A DNA stretch of 64,000 nucleotides from an uncultured Desulfobulbaceae bacterium. GTDB lineage: Bacteria; Desulfobacterota; Desulfobulbia; Desulfobulbales; Desulfocapsaceae. The notes beneath the pieces were generated by a model, which was not told the origin of the DNA, searched no databases, and saw only the letters and a program-made list of their open reading frames with translations. The position numbers and the translations under genes are program-made. Positions 35,313 to 43,111 of this stretch are shown piece by piece (within the stretch, counting starts at the first letter, position 1; every line of letters starts with the position of its first letter). Location of the stretch: the NCBI GenBank assembly GCA_903887485.1, contig CAISPV010000110.1:62001-126000 (forward strand), in the 5' to 3' direction.

Positions 35313-36407
35313 TTAATTCACTTTTTCTTCTTTTTCACCCGGCCAATATCTACGATCCGGATGATCTGCCTTTTTTCCATTTTCAAGTAAATTATTCTTG
35401 ATCAGAAAATCCCGTAAAGATTGTTTGTCCATTGTTTCTTCATCTGCAGAGATATACGGGTTGGTTACCTTGTCAGTAACAATATCAGGATAGACATAAT
35501 CTATGTCTTTATAGATCCCGCGAAAAGCCGGAAGCACTGCAAAATAATTGGGAAGTTCGATCGAGCGCCGGGTCTCTTCATAACTCATCAGCTCCTCGTA
35601 AAGTTTTTCCCCAGGCTTGGAACCAATAGTAGTAATGGCTATATCTTGTGGCTTATAACCATAGCTTGGTGCTAATTCTTCGATCATCACCTCTGCCAAA
35701 TCTTGAATTCTAATTATCGGCATCTTGGTAATGAAGACCTCACCTCCCATGGCCAATGAAGCGGAATCTATAACCAGGCGAACCGCCTCTTCAATGCTCA
35801 TAATAAAGCGGGTCATATTGGAATCAGTTAAAGTGACCGGGCCGCCCTTCATAATCTGTTTCTGGAAGATCGGAATAACCGAACCACGCGAACCGAGCAC
35901 ATTACCGAATCGAGTTGAAGCAAATATGGTTCTACCTTTTGATTGATTACTATTGGCTGCGGTCATGATTTTTTCGCCCATCAATTTTGATGTGCCCATA
36001 ACACTTGTTGGATTCACGGCTTTGTCGGTACTCGTAAAAATAACCTTTTCGACATTATTCTCATAAGCTGCGTAAATAATGTTTTGCACACCATTAATGT
36101 TGGTCTGGACCGCTTCAAATGGAGACCGCTCACAGAGAATAACATGCTTAAAGGCCGCAGCATGAAAAATGACATCCACTCCCCGTGTTTTACGACACAG
36201 TTTGTCACGATCGCGCATATCTGCCAGGAAAAAGCTCGCTCTTTTATCTTGAAGGAAACGTTGTTCTAGAAAAAAAAGCTCACTTTCGTTGTTATCCAGC
36301 GCAATCAAACCGGCAATTTGTGAATCACTTTCAAGCAGTTGTTGCACCAGTTCAGAACCGACAGTACCGCAAGCACCTGTAACCAAAACGACTTTACCTT
36401 TTAACAT
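35313..36407 (-). CDS. NAD-dependent 4,6-dehydratase/epimerase (CapD/PseB-like)
   Basis: 364 residues. VTGACGTVGSEL binds NAD(P); HAAAFKHV, and STDKAVNPTSVMGTSKLMGE with Met-Lys in place of Tyr-Lys, are typical of inverting UDP-sugar 4,6-dehydratases. It is shorter than WbpM (no TM domain) and separate from FnlA, so the locus has three such enzymes. It is 27 bp ahead of the sulfoquinovose synthase, but the two reactions do not belong to one known pathway. The substrate is unknown. Confidence 0.85.
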   Translation of the reverse strand: MLKGKVVLVTGACGTVGSELVQQLLESDSQIAGLIALDNNESELFFLEQRFLQDKRASFFLADMRDRDKLCRKTRGVDVIFHAAAFKHVILCERSPFEAVQTNINGVQNIIYAAYENNVEKVIFTSTDKAVNPTSVMGTSKLMGEKIMTAANSNQSKGRTIFASTRFGNVLGSRGSVIPIFQKQIMKGGPVTLTDSNMTRFIMSIEEAVRLVIDSASLAMGGEVFITKMPIIRIQDLAEVMIEELAPSYGYKPQDIAITTIGSKPGEKLYEELMSYEETRRSIELPNYFAVLPAFRGIYKDIDYVYPDIVTDKVTNPYISADEETMDKQSLRDFLIKNNLLENGKKADHPDRRYWPGEKEEKVN

Positions 36408-36515
36408 AAATATATCCTCATAATTTTGTTGGATTCGTAATAAATCAATGTGGAAATCTCACTATTTAGTAGTCATCTGCTCGGCAGAGATTAGTTATTA
36501 ACCAGTAATGTCCGG

Positions 36516-36821
36516 TTAGGAAATCACATACAAAAAAGCATAAAAATTTCGGGCGATTTGAATCGCACTTTTGCCTTTGATAAAACCAACAACCTGTGAT
36601 ACCGAGTACTTCGGTGGAATGGAGAGCAACATATGAACATAATCGCACATGAGATGCCCTTCAACCACCTTGCACTCTTTTTGCGCTGCCAGTTCTCGAA
36701 ATATTTCTCCCAGATATTTCCTGAGGTCTTCAAATATTGCCTTCTTGCGATACTTCGGAATCCATACAATATGATACTTGCATTCCCACTTCGTGTGGCT
36801 TAAACTTTGTTCGTCATACAT
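36516..36821 (-). mobile_element. tnpA: Degenerate IS200-type Y1 transposase (TnpA) fragment
   Basis: 101 residues. KWECKYHIVWIPKYRKK and KYSVSQVVGFIKGKSAIQIA are IS200/IS605 TnpA hallmarks. The HUH metal site is damaged: the expected H-x-H reads DYVH, with Tyr in place of the first His. The frame ends at residue 101 without the catalytic Tyr region (usual length about 140). It is therefore inactive. It lies between cysC copy 2 and the dehydratase gene. There is no IS605 TnpB neighbour. Confidence 0.85.
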
Positions 36822-36905
36822 AGGAAGTCTCCTTTTCTTGAACTTTGAGCGGTTCAGAATCGTGAGACTTCCATCTTATTCCCGTATTTGTCAAACTTTG
36901 TGAGT

Positions 36906-36924
36906 CCACCGGCAGAGCCGGTGG
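36906..36924. repeat. Hairpin at the left end of the IS200 remnant
   Basis: CCACCGG (36906-36912) and CCGGTGG (36918-36924) with a CAGAG loop form a 7-bp stem, 85 bp from the transposase start and 15 bp downstream of the cysC copy 2 end. IS200 elements carry such subterminal hairpins as TnpA substrates. Confidence 0.6.
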
Positions 36925-36939
36925 TTTACCTATTTTTTA

Positions 36940-37545
36940 TTATTTGAAAATTATTCCCCTGGCATGGAGAGCATCCACAATAATATTTACACATTCCATC
37001 AGGGGCTGCGTGCCGGTATGAAGTTCTATCTCTGGATTGACCGGCGGCTCATAGGGTGAGGAAATGCCGGTGTAATTTTCAATCTTTCCTTCGCGCGCCT
37101 TTTTATACAGCCCTTTGACATCGCGCTGTTCACAGATTTCCAGGGAGCAGTTGCAGTAGACTTCAATAAAGTCATCGGGGCCGATAATCTCCCGAATCCG
37201 GGCCCGGTCTTCTGCCAGGGGCGAAATAAAAGCGGTGAGCGAGATCACCCCGGCATCAAGGAAAAGGTTGGTCATTTCCGCAATTCTCCGCAGGTTTTCC
37301 CGCCGCTCAGCCATGCTGAAGCCCAGATCTCCGCACAGCCCATGCCTGACGTTATCGCCATCAAAGACATAGGTCCTTTTGCCCTGCAGGTGCAGTCGTT
37401 CTTCTACAGCATGGGCCAGAGTTGACTTGCCGGCACCGGACAGGCCGGTAAACCAGAGATTGACGCTTTTATGACCGTTTAAGGTCTCACGCCGCGGCCG
37501 AGTTACAGCCGCGTTATGTCTTATTACATTGGGGGAGCTTGTCAT
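36940..37545 (-). CDS. cysC: Adenylylsulfate (APS) kinase, copy 2
   Basis: 201 residues from the ATG at 37545; a GTG 27 bp upstream is also possible. P-loop [34 protein letters not shown] and DVKGLYKKAREGKI are all intact. It is about two thirds identical (by eye) to the copy at 12462, so the two are diverged paralogues at opposite ends of the sulfur-sugar block. Product PAPS for the sulfotransferase is inferred. Confidence 0.92.
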   Translation of the reverse strand: MTSSPNVIRHNAAVTRPRRETLNGHKSVNLWFTGLSGAGKSTLAHAVEERLHLQGKRTYVFDGDNVRHGLCGDLGFSMAERRENLRRIAEMTNLFLDAGVISLTAFISPLAEDRARIREIIGPDDFIEVYCNCSLEICEQRDVKGLYKKAREGKIENYTGISSPYEPPVNPEIELHTGTQPLMECVNIIVDALHARGIIFK

Positions 37546-37646
37546 GGAATCTACGGTTCCTTTATTGCGCACGGCAAAGGTTTTATTCAGTCTTACGACA
37601 GACAGTTAATAGCACATTTACCTCGCTCTGTCGGCACTTGAGATAT

Positions 37647-38246
37647 TCAACTCTGTTTGAGTGAAATATTTTTCTTCTCGAGTTTCCCGAGCAAATATTT
37701 CTTCGAAAAGGAATATCTTTTGAGCAAAACAATCATCAATGTGCAGCAAACTAAGGTTAGAACGAAAACGAAAAACTGGTATAGCAAAGCACTATTTAAT
37801 ACCTTTGCGGAGAAAAACGTTGTAAGCGCCGAAATAAATATGCCCTGCAACGCGTAATATCCGAGCGACTCAGTAGAGAGTATGTTCACCCACCAGTTCT
37901 TAATCTTGATCTTTTCCTTGACGGAGAAAATAACAATAATAGCCCCAATTGCGCATATGTACTTTATGACGAGGGTGAGCGGTGATGCTACTGCATTGCT
38001 TTTAATGGCGAAACCCAAAAAACTAGTTATTAGAAAGTCGTCATCCGCTGTCTTCTGGATTAGGTAACCGCTGACAAACATGAATAGGGACATATGGAAA
38101 GAATAGATTATCCTGAAAAAAATGGAGCTATCGAAGTCTGCATTGGTGTATTAGATGACATGCCCAACAATGACTAAAAACGTGGCTAATGCCTTAATCG
38201 CATCCAGGCCGAGGTCCAGGCCCACTGATTTAGGTGTAGTGTTCAT
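37647..38246 (-). pseudogene. Acyltransferase-3 (OafA/NolL-like) remnant with in-frame TAA
   Basis: From the ATG at 38246 the frame reads GLDAIKALATFLVIVGHVI, the N-terminal helix and catalytic His of acyltransferase-3, then a TAA at codon 32 (38151-38153). It continues in the same frame with FHMSLFMFVSGYLIQK and further hydrophobic helices to 37647. In addition the total of about 199 codons is well short of the usual 340-380, so an internal part is missing. It would have acetylated a polysaccharide sugar; it is now broken. Confidence 0.85.
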
Positions 38247-38489
38247 ATATGGCTATTCTTGTAAGGTTGGTTATACGTATCAGTTGTCCAAGCATGGGTT
38301 GCAGGGAATTCCGAGGACACCTTAGTCAATTCCCAAATTCCCCACCAACCAGCCTCATGCTGATGAATATCACCCCCGACAACACTACCGCCTTGCGCCG
38401 ATCTTCTGTAAGTACTCCCACTCGCCCATATCTTGCATGCCGTGGTGGGGTTATTTGAAAACGTATTCACCTTTCTCTATCTAGCAGGA

Positions 38490-39491
38490 TTATTCTTCCG
38501 CAAAAACACGATAAGTGCGTCGGAGACCCTCATCTAACAGAGTTCCGGCCCGCCAGCCAAGTTTGCGCAGGCGAGATACATCCATCAGCTTGCGCGGGGT
38601 ACCGTCCGGCTTGCCGGCGTCAAATGTTATTGCCCCATCAAAACCTACCAAGCTTTTTACCAGCTCCGCCAACTCCCGGATGGTGAGGTCTTCGCCGGTA
38701 CCTATGTTAATCAAGGGTGGGCCATCCGCAGTTAACAGTTGGCAGAAGTGAGTGTCGGAAAGGTTCATCAGATACACACAAGCAGCCGCCATATCGTCAC
38801 TGTAAAGAAATTCGCGCCGCGGGGTGCCCGATCCCCACACCACCACTTCCTTGCTTTTACATAACTTAGCTTCATGAAATTTTCTCATAAGTGCCGGAAT
38901 GACATGACTGTTATTGAGATCGTAGTTGTCACCGGGCCCATAAAGGTTGGTGGGCATGACCGCCAAATATTGCGTACCGTATTGCCGGTTGTAGCTCCAG
39001 CACATTTCAATACCGGCAATTTTAGCCACAGCATAAGGGCGGTTAGTCGGCTCCAGCGGCCCGGTAAGGAGGTATTCTTCCTTCATCGGCTGCGAGCAGT
39101 CGCGGGGATAAATGCATGAAGACCCCAGGAACAGCAGGCGCTTGACGCCGACGCGGTAGGCCTCATGAATGATGTTGGTCTGGATAGCGAGGTTGTCGTG
39201 GATGAATTCTGCCGGATAGGTATTGTTGGCCACAATTCCGCCAACCTTGGCGGCCGCAAGAAAGACATAGGCGGGTTTTTCTTTTTCAAAAAACATCCGT
39301 ACCGCCAACTGGTCGGTCAGGTCAAGTTCGGCATGGGTTCGGGTGATGATATTGGTGTAGGGGATTGCATCCCCTACACCAATATCATCACCCGCCAAGG
39401 GAGAGGGGGATTGCAGGCGGCGCATGAGGGCGGAGCCAACTAAGCCTCGGTGACCGGCGACGTAGATTTTAGATTCATGATTCATAGACAA
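38490..39491 (-). CDS. fcl: GDP-L-fucose synthase (with in-frame palindromic insertion)
   Basis: 333 residues. [15 protein letters not shown] binds [24 protein letters not shown] is the family signature, and [14 protein letters not shown] carries Y-x3-K. It epimerises and reduces the Gmd product to GDP-L-fucose. Residues about 28-45 ([18 protein letters not shown]) are an extra segment between beta-1/alpha-1 and the [14 protein letters not shown] strand; homologues have about three residues there. The segment arises from a 24-bp palindrome (39341-39393). Whether activity is retained is not known. It lies 4 bp after gmd. Confidence 0.9.
   Translation of the reverse strand: MSMNHESKIYVAGHRGLVGSALMRRLQSPSPLAGDDIGVGDAIPYTNIITRTHAELDLTDQLAVRMFFEKEKPAYVFLAAAKVGGIVANNTYPAEFIHDNLAIQTNIIHEAYRVGVKRLLFLGSSCIYPRDCSQPMKEEYLLTGPLEPTNRPYAVAKIAGIEMCWSYNRQYGTQYLAVMPTNLYGPGDNYDLNNSHVIPALMRKFHEAKLCKSKEVVVWGSGTPRREFLYSDDMAAACVYLMNLSDTHFCQLLTADGPPLINIGTGEDLTIRELAELVKSLVGFDGAITFDAGKPDGTPRKLMDVSRLRKLGWRAGTLLDEGLRRTYRVFAEE
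39341..39393. repeat. Perfect 24-bp inverted repeat inside fcl
   Basis: The left arm 39341-39364 and the right arm 39370-39393 are exact reverse complements separated by TTGCA. The left arm is the normal coding sequence for the YTNIIT strand. The right arm is an inverted copy and is followed by a CCAAGGGAGAGGGG stretch of REP-like type. Arms this perfect imply recent origin. Confidence 0.95.
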
Positions 39492-39495
39492 ATCC

Positions 39496-40611
39496 CTATT
39501 CGTGGCAATTCAAGACTGAATACCCATGCTTCTTTACCAACTCATCCCGCTCGGCGGCCTTCAGATCTTCGCGCACCATTTCGGCCACCAATTCATCGAA
39601 GGTAATTTTGGGGGTCCAGCCAAGCTTCTCTTTTGCCTTGGTGGGGTCGCCCAGCAGGGTTTCAACTTCGGTGGGACGGAAGTAGCGCGAATCAACAGCG
39701 ACGACACATGTGCCGGAGTGGTCATACCCTTTTTCGTCCATACCCGTTCCTTCCCAGCGGATGTTCATCCCCAGTTCCTTGGCTGCAGCATTGACAAAAT
39801 CGCGCACACTATACTGCACGCCGGTGGCGATGACAAAGTCTTCCGGTTTGTCCTGTTGCAGCATGAGCCACTGCATTTCGACATAATCCTTGGCGTGGCC
39901 CCAGTCGCGCTTGGCATCAAGATTGCCGAGATAGACGGCATCCTGCAGCCCGAGCTTGATACGCGCCAGGGCACGGGTAATCTTACGGGTGACAAAGGTT
40001 TCACCCCGGACCGGGGATTCGTGATTGAAAAGGATGCCGTTGCAGGCATACATGCCATAGGCTTCGCGATAATTGACGGTGATCCAGTAGGCATAGAGCT
40101 TGGCACAGGCATAAGGCGAGCGGGGATAAAAAGGCGTGGTTTCCTTTTGTGGAGTTTCCTGCACCTCGCCAAAGAGTTCTGAGGTGGATGCCTGGTAAAA
40201 GCGGGTCTTCTTCTCAAAGCCAAGGATGCGAATCGCTTCCAGCACGCGGAGCGTTCCCAAGGCATCGGAGTTGGCGGTGTATTCGGGTTCTTCGAACGAT
40301 ACCGCCACATGGCTCTGCGCCGCAAGGTTATAGATCTCATCCGGCTGTACTTGCTGGATGATACGAATCAAACTGCTGGAGTCGGTCATGTCACCGTGGT
40401 GCAGGAGGAAGCGGCGATCTTTCTCGTGCGGGTCCTGGTAGAGGTGGTCGATGCGATCCGTATTAAAAAGCGAGGTACGGCGCTTAAGACCATGGACCTC
40501 ATAGCCTTTTTTCAAGAGAAACTCGGCAAGATAGGCGCCATCCTGCCCGGTGATACCGGTGATTAATGCAACCTTGGGTTGTAACGAGGGGTGAGGCTTT
40601 AATTGAGTCAT
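39496..40611 (-). CDS. gmd: GDP-mannose 4,6-dehydratase
   Basis: 371 residues from the ATG at 40611 with a purine-rich AAAGAG upstream; an upstream start 54 bp earlier would add an atypical extension. [19 protein letters not shown] binds NADP. The substrate-binding and catalytic segments ([43 protein letters not shown]) are present. It makes GDP-4-keto-6-deoxymannose for fcl, giving GDP-L-fucose. Confidence 0.94.
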   Translation of the reverse strand: MTQLKPHPSLQPKVALITGITGQDGAYLAEFLLKKGYEVHGLKRRTSLFNTDRIDHLYQDPHEKDRRFLLHHGDMTDSSSLIRIIQQVQPDEIYNLAAQSHVAVSFEEPEYTANSDALGTLRVLEAIRILGFEKKTRFYQASTSELFGEVQETPQKETTPFYPRSPYACAKLYAYWITVNYREAYGMYACNGILFNHESPVRGETFVTRKITRALARIKLGLQDAVYLGNLDAKRDWGHAKDYVEMQWLMLQQDKPEDFVIATGVQYSVRDFVNAAAKELGMNIRWEGTGMDEKGYDHSGTCVVAVDSRYFRPTEVETLLGDPTKAKEKLGWTPKITFDELVAEMVREDLKAAERDELVKKHGYSVLNCHE

Positions 40612-40754
40612 TTTTAATCTCTTTATTTTTGAACAATAGCGCAAAAGCTTTGGCGAAATAATCATCGGTGCTACTGTTTAAATTGTGGTTGTCTCATCAG
40701 CTAGCTATAATAGACGAAACTTACCAAGTATTATTTGAAAGAAAACACTGATTC

Positions 40755-40783
40755 TTTCTACTTATTGCGGATCCAAGAGTCAA
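40755..40783 (-). promoter_or_regulatory. Possible internal promoter upstream of gmd
   Basis: On the minus strand TTGACT (40783-40778), a 17-bp spacer and TAGAAA (40760-40755) lie in the 342-bp gap (40612-40953) between the WbpM-like gene and gmd. The -10 is imperfect. No gene is seen in this gap. Confidence 0.35.
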
Positions 40784-40953
40784 GGCGACAGATGCCCTTT
40801 TTGCTTTCCAGAAGAGGGGTTTCCTCAAGCGGTTATCATGTCATACAATCCCAAGAACGTCTAAGAAATAAAATCACCATGGTAAGTCTTCGACGGACAT
40901 GCTCGTTCCGGAAGGCAGGTAACCGCCCCAACCTCTGACGGCCCGGACATGAC

Positions 40954-42927
40954 TCACCCGACAATGGATTTTGCATGTAAATCCGATGTATATTCGGGAA
41001 CTATCTTCTTGAATATCTCTTTGATTCCGGGTCCATCATAAGATGCTCCCATTCCGGTCAACTCATCGAGAAGCTTTTCCATTTCATGCAAAGGTTTGCC
41101 GTCACCACTCAGCACCATGATTTTTTCATGCGGGGTAGGGACGATACCTTCACCTTCGGTAATAAGCTCTTCGTAGAGTTTTTCTCCGGGGCGGAGACCG
41201 GTGCAAGTAATTTTGATGTCAATTTCCGGTTCAAATCCCATGAGTTGAATGAGATCACGGGCCAGGTCGGCTATTTTCACAGGGGTCCCCATCTTCAAAA
41301 GAAAAATTTCCCCACCGGACCCCATCGCCCCCGCCTGGATGATAAGCTGGGCAGCTTCTTCAATGGACATGAAATAACGGGTGATATCAGGATGGGTAAT
41401 GGTTACCGGGCCACCCATTTCAATCTGCCGCTTAAAAAGAGGGATGACGGAACCCGACGAACCAAGGACATTGCCAAAGCGTACCGCCTGAAAAATCGTA
41501 TGGTGATTATCTGAATCCTGAGAAGAAGGGTTATTCATACGACTCTTACCGTAGGCCAGCATCAGCAGTTCTGTGATGCGTTTGGAAGCACCCATCACGT
41601 TAGTGGGCCGAACGGCCTTATCGGTTGAGACCAGAACAAAGCGCCGCACCCCGTGGGCAATGGATGCCTCCAGCAGGTATTTGGCCGCAAGGATATTGTT
41701 GGTCACCGCCTCCCATGGATTAATTTCAACCAGAGGGACATGTTTGTAGGCAGCGGCATGAAAAACAACCTCCGGCTTATATTGACTGAAAACTTTCTTT
41801 AGCAATTCCTTATTCTGGACCTGACCGAGGACAGTAACGTAGTTATTGAATGCATATTCATGCTCCATCTCCATCTGGATAGCATAGAGATTCTCCTCAC
41901 CACTATCAAAAAGGATGAGCCGCTTTGGGTGGAAGCGAAGCAGTTGACGGCACAGTTCTGAGCCAATCGACCCCCCTGCTCCGGTGACCAGGACTGTCTT
42001 TCCGGTCACATAACCACCGATTTTCTCCTGATCCAGTTTCACCTCGTCTCTGCCCAACAAATCAGTATAACAGATATTGCGGATGGCCTTAACGGATACG
42101 GTGCCATTAATAAGCTCACCCAGACCAGGCAATACCTTGTAGGGGAGTTTTGTTTGCTGGCACAAGCCGACAATACGTTTCATCTGCTGACCAGTGATAG
42201 CAGACATGGCAATTAACAACTCTTCCACATCTACCTGATCGACAAATTCCACCAGATCATCTATACCGCCAAGAATGGGTATGCCATGAATCCGCATTCC
42301 GGTTTTTGCCGGATCATCATCGACAAATCCGACAACTTCATAGGGCAGCAATGGATTGGCCGCGACTTCTCGTACCACCTGTTCGGCAGCATCCCCTGCC
42401 CCAATCAGGAGGAGCTTTTTTTTTTGGACCTGCCGGACCTGTTGCCGAGAATGGTTACGATGGAGCAGACAGCGGATTGAGACCCGGCTGCCACTTATGA
42501 ATAATAAGGTAAGAATAGCATCCATAATGAACACCGACCGGGAAAATCCCTGGAAACGGTTAACCAATAACATTATGGAAAAGATGATAGCCGAAGAAAG
42601 AAGAACCGCCTTGATTATATTCTGTAGATCGCGCAACCCGGTATAGCGCCACATACCGTTATAGAGTCCCAGTATATAAAATACCGAAAGTTTTACTCCC
42701 AAAACGACAGGTAAAACCAAAAGATAAGAGAGCGGATTATGAGAGAGCGAGAAAGCCTCAAAACGAAGGTAATAAGCCAATACAAGCGCCAGTATAATGA
42801 ACAACGCATCCGTCACCAGCATAATCCAAAAATGAACACTCGTACTTTTTTTCTTCAATCGCAACACATACTGACTCAAGAAATATAAACAATAAGACTT
42901 GATTTTATCGCAAGATCGGGCGGGCAT
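40954..42927 (-). CDS. Membrane-bound UDP-sugar 4,6-dehydratase (WbpM/PglF-type)
   Basis: 657 residues. Four to five N-terminal hydrophobic helices (about 30-135), a first Rossmann domain (about 160-280, GAGDAAEQVVREV) and a second with VTGAGGSIGSELC. The catalytic segment is STDKAVRPTNVMGASKRI, with Met replacing Tyr as in PglF/WbpM. It converts UDP-GlcNAc to a UDP-4-keto-6-deoxy sugar, a precursor of QuiNAc-, bacillosamine- or FucNAc-type sugars. No dedicated aminotransferase or reductase is seen nearby, so the product is unclear. Confidence 0.9.
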   Translation of the reverse strand: MPARSCDKIKSYCLYFLSQYVLRLKKKSTSVHFWIMLVTDALFIILALVLAYYLRFEAFSLSHNPLSYLLVLPVVLGVKLSVFYILGLYNGMWRYTGLRDLQNIIKAVLLSSAIIFSIMLLVNRFQGFSRSVFIMDAILTLLFISGSRVSIRCLLHRNHSRQQVRQVQKKKLLLIGAGDAAEQVVREVAANPLLPYEVVGFVDDDPAKTGMRIHGIPILGGIDDLVEFVDQVDVEELLIAMSAITGQQMKRIVGLCQQTKLPYKVLPGLGELINGTVSVKAIRNICYTDLLGRDEVKLDQEKIGGYVTGKTVLVTGAGGSIGSELCRQLLRFHPKRLILFDSGEENLYAIQMEMEHEYAFNNYVTVLGQVQNKELLKKVFSQYKPEVVFHAAAYKHVPLVEINPWEAVTNNILAAKYLLEASIAHGVRRFVLVSTDKAVRPTNVMGASKRITELLMLAYGKSRMNNPSSQDSDNHHTIFQAVRFGNVLGSSGSVIPLFKRQIEMGGPVTITHPDITRYFMSIEEAAQLIIQAGAMGSGGEIFLLKMGTPVKIADLARDLIQLMGFEPEIDIKITCTGLRPGEKLYEELITEGEGIVPTPHEKIMVLSGDGKPLHEMEKLLDELTGMGASYDGPGIKEIFKKIVPEYTSDLHAKSIVG

Positions 42928-43111
42928 GAAATATTACTCCCTCTACTAAAACGAAAACTCTCAATTATATATTTTTACTCACTCTCCCGATCGATACAAG
43001 GGTTGGAATGAAGGTAAAAGTACCAACATGGTGTCATTAGCCAACTTCCCCCCAAGGACACTTTCTTCGGAGCACATGGGCGCCAGATAACACTGAAAAA
43101 AATCAAAAACG

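Noticed and set aside
38243-38470. 75-codon minus-strand frame upstream of the acyltransferase remnant
   Set aside because: No motif, no clear ribosome-binding site and odd composition; it may be decayed sequence, but there is not enough to call a gene.
40917-40935. GGGGCGGTTACCTGCC as a possible ops/JUMPstart antitermination element before gmd
   Set aside because: It matches the ops core (GGCGGTAGCGT) only partly and no other JUMPstart features are present.
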